The notes beneath the pieces were generated by a model, which had not been told where the DNA came from, made no database searches, and saw nothing but the letters and a program-made list of their open reading frames with translations. From Collinsella sp. (GTDB lineage Bacteria > Actinomycetota > Coriobacteriia > Coriobacteriales > Coriobacteriaceae): DNA of 12,996 nt. Both the position numbers and the translations under genes were made by a program. Location of the stretch: contig DYAA01000157.1 of the NCBI GenBank assembly GCA_019419405.1, positions 1-12,996 on the forward strand, in the 5' to 3' direction. Below, one piece after another: positions 6,895-12,996 of this stretch. Positions within the stretch are counted from its first letter, which is position 1. The number at the start of each line of letters is the position of its first letter.

Positions 6895-6923
6895 ATGATA
6901 GCCGCTCACGCGGCATCAGGCAA
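6895..6923 (-). promoter_or_regulatory. Promoter of the VUT-SDR operon
   Basis: On the minus strand TTGCCT (complement of 6918-6923) and TATCAT (complement of 6895-6900) are separated by exactly 17 bp. This would give a leader of about 75-80 nt before the transporter ATG at 6809. The spacer contains GCCGC-TCAC-GCGGC (6901-6914), a small hairpin or operator-like palindrome between the two boxes. Confidence 0.6.
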
Positions 6924-6929
6924 GCAAAT

Positions 6930-6959
6930 GGCGCGGCAGCCCCGCAGGGCCACCGCGCC
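6930..6959 (-). terminator. Terminator of prfC
   Basis: Read on the minus strand, GGCGCGG and CCGCGCC form a 7-bp outer stem. GCCC/GGGC forms an inner 4-bp stem separated by a TG/TG internal loop, with a 4-nt apex. ATTTGCTT follows, a short T-containing tail. It begins 6 bp after the prfC stop codon and separates prfC from the transporter operon. Confidence 0.7.
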
Positions 6960-6965
6960 GATGCG

Positions 6966-8579
<1,614 letters not shown>

Positions 8580-8626
8580 GCGGATCCTTTCTTGCATTGA
8601 GTGCATTACGTCGATGTAACCGCACT

Positions 8627-8632
8627 ATTGTA
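8627..8632 (-). promoter_or_regulatory. Possible -10 box of prfC
   Basis: TACAAT on the minus strand (complement of 8627-8632) lies 47 bases before the chosen prfC ATG. No good -35 is present at 16-18 bp, so this is a weak call. It lies about 90 bp from the first unit of the repeat array. I see nothing recognisable in 8633-8723. Confidence 0.35.
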
Positions 8633-8723
8633 GCCGCGAAATCCCGCTCTAGGGCGCCTATCAGGACAAATTCATCAGTCAGAGCGTGAACGGCTAGTTA
8701 TCGGAAGTATTCTGCAGCAGACT

Positions 8724-8780
8724 GTCTCAATCTGTAACAGCAGGCGACCCAAAACGGATCCAGGTGTTACAGATTGAGAC
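8724..8780. repeat. Array unit 1
   Basis: GTCTCAATCTGTAACA (8724-8739) and TGTTACAGATTGAGAC (8765-8780) pair perfectly over 16 bp. The outer pair is G-C. Its centre (8740-8764) matches that of unit 4 at 21 of 25 positions. Confidence 0.95.
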
Positions 8781-8803
8781 AAACGAACTTGTCCGCCGGC
8801 ACA

Positions 8804-8860
8804 ATCTCAATCTGTAACACCTGACCGCCCAAATTGGGTCTAGCTGTTACAAATCGAGAT
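8804..8860. repeat. Array unit 2
   Basis: ATCTCAATCTGTAACA (8804-8819) faces TGTTACAAATCGAGAT (8845-8860). The arms match at 14 of 16 pairs, and the changes are in the right arm. The outer pair is A-T. The centre contains GACC facing GGTC, which could lengthen the stem. Confidence 0.92.
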
Positions 8861-8883
8861 AAACGGAAAGGCAGGCAGCCAAT

Positions 8884-8940
8884 GTCTCGTTCTGTAACAT
8901 CTAGCCGCGCAAATCGACTCTTACTGTTACAGATTGAGAC
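8884..8940. repeat. Array unit 3
   Basis: GTCTCGTTCTGTAACA (8884-8899) faces TGTTACAGATTGAGAC (8925-8940). The arms match at 14 of 16 pairs, and the changes are in the left arm. The outer pair is G-C as in unit 1. Its centre is the most divergent of the four. Confidence 0.92.
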
Positions 8941-8963
8941 AAATAGGCAGGCGGGAAAATAAC

Positions 8964-9020
8964 ATCTCAATCTGTAACAGCTGGCGACCAAAAACGGACC
9001 CAGATGTTACAGATTGAGAT
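8964..9020. repeat. Array unit 4
   Basis: ATCTCAATCTGTAACA (8964-8979) and TGTTACAGATTGAGAT (9005-9020) pair perfectly over 16 bp. The outer pair is A-T as in unit 2. Inside the arms CTGG (8981-8984) and CCAG (9000-9003) can extend the hairpin. It ends 48 bp before the -35 box of the GntR promoter. Confidence 0.95.
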
Positions 9021-9067
9021 TGTTTTGGAGCAAGCGCGGCGCCGATGGTCTATTCCACATTTAGCTC

Positions 9068-9097
9068 TTGCATAACTGTGCATAGTGTATATATACT
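9068..9097 (+). promoter_or_regulatory. Promoter of the GntR-ABC operon
   Basis: TTGCAT (9068-9073) and TATACT (9092-9097) are separated by 18 bp, close to the vegetative consensus. The -10 box lies inside the operator-like arms described next, as expected for autorepression. Transcription would begin near 9104, giving a leader of about 40 nt. Confidence 0.65.
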
Positions 9098-9123
9098 GTG
9101 CTTACCGGTTATATACACGTGTA
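9085..9123. promoter_or_regulatory. Operator candidate for the GntR/YtrA regulator
   Basis: GTGTATATA (9085-9093) and TATATACAC (9110-9118) are perfect inverted copies 16 bp apart. Each lies in its own smaller palindrome: GTATATATAC (9087-9096) and TACACGTGTA (9114-9123). The AGTGTA/TACAC words match the kind of half-site bound by YtrA-type regulators (recalled Bacillus site AGTGTA-N13-TACACT), though the spacing here differs. The site covers the -10 region. Confidence 0.6.
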
Positions 9124-9145
9124 GCCCAACAGCTAAGGAGCCGCT

Positions 9146-9526
9146 GTGGACATCATCCTATCCAATTCGAGCGATAAGCCCATCTACGAACAGATATCCT
9201 CGCAGGTCAAAGCTCAAATCCTTTCGGTCACGCTCACTGCGGGAGCCAAACTCCCCAGCATCCGTGCGCTCGCGAGCGATCTTGGCGTGAGCGTCATTAC
9301 CACCAAGCGCGCCTACGCCGACCTAGAGCAACTCGGGTTTATCTGCACCGTGCAGGGCAAGGGCTGCTTTGTCGCCGAGGGCAACCAGGAACTCTTGCGC
9401 GAAAACCAGCTCTGCCATATCGAAGAGCTACTTGCGAAAGCGGCGAGCCAAGCCGAAACCCTGGGCGTCACGCGCGACAAACTGCACGAGATGCTCGACC
9501 TGGTAGCCCCCGAAACCATGCAGTAG
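9146..9526 (+). CDS. GntR family regulator, YtrA subfamily
   Basis: The 126-residue repressor has an N-terminal winged helix (about 12-78). KPIYEQISSQVKAQIL opens it, PSIRALASDLGVSVITTKRAY is the recognition region, and QGKGCFVA is the wing. A tail of about 45 residues follows instead of a large effector domain, which is the mark of the YtrA subfamily. The start is GTG, with AAGGAG five bases upstream. It is the first gene of an operon with an ABC ATPase (23-bp gap) and a permease, the usual YtrA arrangement. Autoregulation is inferred from the inverted arms over its promoter. In YtrA systems the inducing signal is often cell-wall stress or an antibiotic; none is identifiable here. Confidence 0.92.
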   Translation: MDIILSNSSDKPIYEQISSQVKAQILSVTLTAGAKLPSIRALASDLGVSVITTKRAYADLEQLGFICTVQGKGCFVAEGNQELLRENQLCHIEELLAKAASQAETLGVTRDKLHEMLDLVAPETMQ

Positions 9527-9549
9527 CCATCTGAAAGAAAGGCTATACC

Positions 9550-10431
9550 ATGCAAAACCTTTTAGAACTCAAAGGCATCTCACGCCGTGTGAGCGACCGC
9601 TTTTCACTACGCGACGTCACGCTCGCTGTGGAGCCCGGCCAGATCGTTGGCTTTGTAGGCGCAAACGGCGCCGGCAAGACAACGACCATTCGCGCCGCGC
9701 TCGGGCTTATAAAGCTCGATGCCGGCGAGGTGCACCTGTTTGGGCAGCGCTGTGGCGCCGACGCGCCCGATGAATCGCAACGCCATCTACGCTCCCGCGT
9801 CGGTCTTGTCCTGGACACGTGCCCCTTCCCCTCCACGCTCAGGGTGGGCCAGATCGAGTCGCTCGTAGGCCCGACGTACCCCACATGGGACCGCGAAACG
9901 TTCGCCGGATTCATCAACCGATTTGGCCTCGATCCCAAGACAAAGGTCAAGGACCTCTCCCGCGGCATGGGCATGAAACTGCAGCTTGCCTGTGCACTCA
10001 GCCACAATGCCAAGCTGCTCGTTTTGGACGAAGCCACCGCGGGCCTCGATCCCATGGCACGCGAGGAGCTGCTCGATGAGCTGCTTGCCTTTGTCGCCGA
10101 CGGCCAGCACAGCGTGCTGCTCTCGAGCCACATTACGTCCGACCTCGATCGTGCCGCCGACCGCATCATCTGCATCGATAACGGTTCGATTGTGTTTGAT
10201 CTGCCGCGCGAGGACATTACCGACCGCGCCGGCATCGCCCACTGCACCCAAGCACAGGCCGCCGAGCTTATGGCTTGCGTCGAAGGTGCCCGTGCCGCCC
10301 ACCACGCCTATAGCGTGGACGTGCTCGTGCCCAACCGTCGCGAAACGCTCGAGGCCTTCCCCGAGATTCCCTGCGATCGGGCAACCATTGACGACTATCT
10401 GCGCCTCATGCTGAAAGGGGCTTCGAAATGA
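9550..10431 (+). CDS. ABC transporter ATP-binding protein (YtrB/BcrA-like)
   Basis: This 293-residue nucleotide-binding subunit shows Walker A GANGAGKTT (37-45), a modified signature LSRGM (136-140, against the usual LSGGQ), Walker B LLVLDE (156-161), the D-loop AGLD and the H-loop His194. At the Q-loop position VGLVLDT has Asp where Gln is usual; both departures are common in exporter ATPases of the BcrA/YtrB type. About 70 residues after the ATPase core form a C-terminal extension. AAAGG lies seven bases before the ATG. It overlaps the permease gene by 4 bp (ATGA), so the two subunits should be made together. Its role is to power export of an unknown compound, possibly a peptide or antimicrobial. 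Confidence 0.93.
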   Translation: MQNLLELKGISRRVSDRFSLRDVTLAVEPGQIVGFVGANGAGKTTTIRAALGLIKLDAGEVHLFGQRCGADAPDESQRHLRSRVGLVLDTCPFPSTLRVGQIESLVGPTYPTWDRETFAGFINRFGLDPKTKVKDLSRGMGMKLQLACALSHNAKLLVLDEATAGLDPMAREELLDELLAFVADGQHSVLLSSHITSDLDRAADRIICIDNGSIVFDLPREDITDRAGIAHCTQAQAAELMACVEGARAAHHAYSVDVLVPNRRETLEAFPEIPCDRATIDDYLRLMLKGASK

Positions 10432-11126
10432 AACGCGCCTTTATGTCCGAGCTCGCTATCGTTCGCACGCTCGTCCCGAGCATCGCGGGCGTCGGCCTGT
10501 TCATATTCGTCGTGCTGACCCTTGCCAACGCATCGGACGGCGATTCCGGCATGAGCGCTGGCGCCTGCGCGGTCAGTGCCATGTCACCCATCATGGTCAT
10601 GAGCTCGCTGGCCGGCTTCGACAATCAAAACGGTTGGGAGCGCTATCGCGCAACGCTGTCTCTCTCGCGTAAAGACATCATCTGCGCACGCTACCTGAGC
10701 GTTATTGTCTTCTCCGCCCTCATGGCATGTGCAGCTACGCTTTTGAGCATCGCCTCCATCCCGCTCTTCAATGGCGCGGGCATTCCTTCGACGGGACAGA
10801 CGGTCTTTGAAATCGCAATCGCCTCGGCAGCATCGATGCTCATCTCCCTCATGATGGTGTTTTTGGCACAGCCGCTGTTCTTTCGATTTGGACACATGGA
10901 GGCGCTGCGCCTATCCGTTGGCCTGTTTGCCATGCTCGGATGCCTTGCCATGGCCACGCTGAGCTCCTCCAACCCCATCAGCAACTGGCTCATGTCGATT
11001 GCCGGAGCGAATCCCGATCCCGCCGTTCTGGGCTGTCTGTGTGCAGGCATCGCCGCACTTACCCTCGCGCTATGTGCAATCAGCTGCGCAGTCAGCACCA
11101 AGGTCTATCGGGCACGCGACCTGTAA
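10428..11126 (+). CDS. ABC-2 type transporter permease
   Basis: The 232-residue protein has six predicted membrane helices and partners the preceding ATPase. The segment FDNQNGWERYRATLSLSRKD (about 64-83) followed by RYLSVIVFSAL is typical of the ABC2_membrane_2 group, in which a cytoplasmic loop between helices contacts the ATPase. The start overlaps the ATPase stop (ATGA), and AAAGGGG seven bases upstream is its ribosome site. It is the last gene of the GntR operon. A weak hairpin (CAGCC 11131-11135 with GGCTG 11146-11150), lacking a T-run, follows the stop. Confidence 0.88.
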   Translation: MKRAFMSELAIVRTLVPSIAGVGLFIFVVLTLANASDGDSGMSAGACAVSAMSPIMVMSSLAGFDNQNGWERYRATLSLSRKDIICARYLSVIVFSALMACAATLLSIASIPLFNGAGIPSTGQTVFEIAIASAASMLISLMMVFLAQPLFFRFGHMEALRLSVGLFAMLGCLAMATLSSSNPISNWLMSIAGANPDPAVLGCLCAGIAALTLALCAISCAVSTKVYRARDL

Positions 11127-11397
11127 TCGACAGCCAAAGGGCTTGGGCTGCACGCCACCTCATTTACTAGATAAGACGAAGCAACAACAACGCCGCCGCC
11201 CTTCGAAGCATGCCGTTTAGATCTTGGAAACCAAAGAGAAGTCGACAGCATATCGACAATTCGAGCCTTCACCAAATGGCTCCCCGGAACATAACCCCCG
11301 TCTCGCCGCGGCCATATCAAACCTTCATGGTGGGGCGGTATCCTCATGTCCATAAAACTCGCAGGATAAACCCATTATCCAAGGAGGCACCGCACCC
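11127..11397. other. 271-bp intergenic region between the ABC operon and EamA gene
   Basis: I see no gene here. It contains a weak hairpin just after the permease stop and a small GTCGA-N7-TCGAC palindrome. GGATAA-N5-TTATCC (11364-11380) lies immediately before the AAGGAGG ribosome site of the next gene. Base composition is less GC-rich than the flanking genes. Confidence 0.6.
11364..11380 (+). promoter_or_regulatory. Hairpin/operator candidate before the second EamA gene
   Basis: GGATAA (11364-11369) and TTATCC (11375-11380) form a perfect 6-bp inverted repeat with a 5-nt loop, and AAGGAGG begins at the next base. As RNA it could affect access to the ribosome site; as DNA it could be a repressor site. 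Which applies cannot be told from sequence. Confidence 0.4.
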
Positions 11398-12273
11398 GTG
11401 TCGTGGGTTGTCGCAGCATTTGCGTCAGCATTCTTTGCCGGCATCACATCCATCTTGGCCAAATGCGGCATCAAGCAGACCGACTCCGATGTCGCGACGG
11501 CCATTCGCACCTGCGTGGTGCTCGTTTTCGCCTGGGCAATGGCGGGCATTTCTGGATCCATTGGAACCATTGGCAGCATCGAACCCAGATCCTGGCTCTT
11601 TCTCGTCCTCTCGGGACTCGCTACCGGTGCTTCGTGGATCTGTTACTTTAAGGCGTTGAGCATCGGAAATGTCAATAAGGTCGTACCGGTCGACAAGATG
11701 AGCACCGTGCTCGCCGCGCTGGTCGCCATCGCGCTTTTTGACGAGACGAGCAACCTTGCGGTTAAGCTCGTGGGAACCGCTGCCATCACCCTCGGCACGT
11801 TTTTAATGATCGAGAAGAAGCAGTCCGCCGAACCCGAGCAGCAGCAAGACCGAACCTGGCTCGCTTACGCCCTCGGCGCCGCCGTGTTCGCGGCACTCAC
11901 CTCCGTCCTCGCCAAGATCGGCATCGAAGGCGTCGAGTCAAACCTGGCCACGGCAATCCGCACCTGCGTGGTACTGGTTATGGCATGGGCAATCGTGGCA
12001 GCCAAGGGAAAACTGGAGCAGGTCGCGCACGTTGACCGGCGCGAACTCACATTTCTCGCAACATCGGGCATCGCGACTGGAGCATCGTGGCTGCTCTATT
12101 ACTATGCCATCGCTGCAGGCCAGGTGAGTGTCGTGGTGCAGATCGACAAACTATCGATTGTCGTATCGGTGCTATTTGCGCGCCTGGCATTCAACGAAAA
12201 ACTCTCCCGCCGCAGCGCCATCGGTCTCGCCCTCATCGTACTGGGCACCGCCGCGCTTGCAATTTGGAAGTAG
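11398..12273 (+). CDS. EamA family transporter with two near-equivalent halves
   Basis: This 291-residue permease has ten predicted helices. Its two EamA repeats (about 1-140 and 151-291) align almost end to end without gaps: both contain ATAIRTCVVLV identically, then AW, and later ATGASW and a V-x-x-DK motif. The charged linker EKKQSAEPEQQQDR separates them. The start is GTG, with AAGGAGG ten bases upstream, a slightly long spacing. A hairpin sits directly before the ribosome site. It is unlike the first EamA protein at 3630 in sequence and is transcribed alone. The substrate is unknown. Similar single-repeat EamA proteins of about 140 residues exist, so a fused pair is a plausible origin. 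Confidence 0.88.
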   Translation: MSWVVAAFASAFFAGITSILAKCGIKQTDSDVATAIRTCVVLVFAWAMAGISGSIGTIGSIEPRSWLFLVLSGLATGASWICYFKALSIGNVNKVVPVDKMSTVLAALVAIALFDETSNLAVKLVGTAAITLGTFLMIEKKQSAEPEQQQDRTWLAYALGAAVFAALTSVLAKIGIEGVESNLATAIRTCVVLVMAWAIVAAKGKLEQVAHVDRRELTFLATSGIATGASWLLYYYAIAAGQVSVVVQIDKLSIVVSVLFARLAFNEKLSRRSAIGLALIVLGTAALAIWK

Positions 12274-12367
12274 CGCCGATACCGAACGAAATCCAGTCCA
12301 CCCGCAAATCCGTGACACAGCGCCCGCACCGGACTTGAGATGTTTGTACTGACTGCGCGCTACCGTG

Positions 12368-12996
12368 CTACTTGCGCAGCGGCTTGGGCAGCGGGATGCC
12401 GGCGGCGATGACGGCCGCGATAATCATGCAGACGATACCCTTGAGTGGGAAACACATAAGCAGCAGGCCCACAACCATGACAGGCTGGCGCATGACGGCG
12501 CCCATCGTCGATGCCGTGCAGACGGCGACGCAAAAGACCGGATCTGCGCCGGTGAGGATGGCAAGGCCATAGCCCAGGCTTACGCCCGAGAAGATAACGG
12601 GGAAGAAGTGGCCGCCGCGCCAACCAAGGTTGATGAGGGCGGGCGTCAGCATGGCCTTAACAAGACCGGTCGCGATAAGCACGCCGGCAGGAATGGTCAG
12701 ATAGGTTTCCATGAGCACGTCGGCCTGGGTCTCGCCAGCAAACATGGTGTAGGGCAGGACCGTGCCGCAGATAGCAAGCGCCAAACCGGCTAGCATGGCC
12801 TTGACGACAGGACGCTCCCCTATTGCATGTGACAGTGCCTCGCTCGCATGCTCGGAGACAAAGTACAGCCAACCGCATACGGTGCCGACCAACGCCAGCG
12901 GAATGAGCCAGACAAGTTCCAGATTGCCCACCTCGGCGGACTCGAACCTGGGCATGCCCATGCCGCCGCCCACAAGCTGGCCAAGCAGCAGGTAGG
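12368..12996 (-). CDS. ClC-family chloride channel/transporter, C-terminal part (5' end outside window)
   Basis: The frame is open to the right edge, so the start is missing and about 209 residues are visible; GTG at 12971-12973 is internal because YLLLGQL precedes it in frame. Several membrane helices are present. The segment GWRGGHFFPVIFSGVSLGYG, about 85 residues from the C-terminus, matches the ClC GxFxP anion-binding motif at helix N. The later TASTMGAVMRQPVMVVGLLL fits the helix O-P region. It resembles the YfeO-like branch of ClC proteins. The predicted role is chloride transport, possibly as a Cl-/H+ antiporter, across the inner membrane. It converges on the EamA gene with 94 bp between them, where no convincing terminator is seen. 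Confidence 0.82.
   Translation of the reverse strand, partial: YLLLGQLVGGGMGMPRFESAEVGNLELVWLIPLALVGTVCGWLYFVSEHASEALSHAIGERPVVKAMLAGLALAICGTVLPYTMFAGETQADVLMETYLTIPAGVLIATGLVKAMLTPALINLGWRGGHFFPVIFSGVSLGYGLAILTGADPVFCVAVCTASTMGAVMRQPVMVVGLLLMCFPLKGIVCMIIAAVIAAGIPLPKPLRK

Larger units (their letters stand above)
8724..9020. repeat. Tandem array of four 57-bp palindromes with exact 80-bp period
   Basis: Units start at 8724, 8804, 8884 and 8964. Each has 16-bp inverted arms (consensus RTCTCAATCTGTAACA ... TGTTACAGATTGAGAY) around a 25-nt centre, with 23-bp linkers between units. The same DNA can be read as eight copies of one 16-bp element in alternating orientation, with starts 41 and 39 bp apart in turn. 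Centres share a C-AAA-(N2)-G pattern; linkers all begin AAA. The array fills over half of the 566-bp gap between divergent prfC and the GntR operon. The flanks 8580-8723 and 9021-9060 hold no gene. Function is unknown; no cas, integrase or transposase gene is present. Confidence 0.95.

Noticed and set aside
8580..8606. Upstream prfC start adding nine residues
   Set aside because: No ribosome site precedes it, while AAAGGA precedes the ATG at 8579 and homologs begin there.
8767..8991. Minus-strand open frame of 74 codons across the repeat array
   Set aside because: It consists of palindrome units and linkers, has no ribosome binding site, and its protein is low in recognisable features.
8724..9020. 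CRISPR array
   Set aside because: The repeated 16-bp element alternates in orientation, the intervals are themselves partly conserved, and there are no cas genes nearby. CRISPR repeats are direct and their spacers unrelated.
12274..12367. Terminator between the second EamA gene and the ClC gene
   Set aside because: Only weak pairings such as TCCG with CGGA exist and no T-run follows on either strand.

Overview
The window reads as chromosomal DNA from a high-GC actinobacterium. Genes are dense and follow AAGGAG-type ribosome binding sites, two starts are GTG, and intergenic regions are short and carry palindromic repeats. The protein types and repeat style fit a Coriobacteriia gut bacterium such as Collinsella. 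That assignment is my inference; no rRNA or other marker here proves it.

Layout, left to right. Positions 1-1016 hold the tail of an unrecognised membrane-like protein, a strong bidirectional hairpin terminator, and rlmA (23S rRNA guanine-N1 methyltransferase, minus strand). A 23-bp perfect palindrome lies between rlmA and a divergent MATE exporter (1195-2577). A LysR regulator (2605-3471, minus) converges on the MATE gene and diverges from an EamA/DMT permease (3630-4532) that it probably controls. Next come ung (uracil-DNA glycosylase, 4621-5346) and a terminator shared with the opposing strand. On the minus strand prfC (release factor 3, 6966-8579) is followed, after its own terminator and a new promoter, by a two-gene operon. 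That operon encodes a VUT/YhhQ-type queuosine-precursor transporter (6087-6809) and a short-chain dehydrogenase (5397-6077). Its leader can fold into a stem with an A-rich tail running into the ribosome binding site, which resembles a preQ1-type riboswitch.

The most unusual stretch is the 566-bp gap between prfC and the next gene cluster. It holds four 57-bp palindromes whose starts are exactly 80 bp apart (8724-9020). Equivalently, it is eight copies of a 16-bp element in alternating orientation. There are no cas genes and nothing in the window explains the array. To its right is a compact YtrA-type module: a GntR repressor, an ABC ATPase and an ABC-2 permease (9146-11126), with a clear promoter overlapping GTGTATATA / TATATACAC operator-like arms. 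The window ends with a second EamA transporter whose two halves are strikingly alike (11398-12273) and the C-terminal part of a ClC-family chloride channel/transporter (minus strand, running off the right edge).

Functionally the region mixes housekeeping translation and repair genes (rlmA, ung, prfC) with small, locally regulated transport units (MATE, LysR/EamA, VUT/SDR, GntR/ABC, EamA, ClC). Three unrelated palindromic repeat types occupy intergenic sites. The unexplained content is in those repeats and in the VUT leader, rather than in the protein-coding genes.
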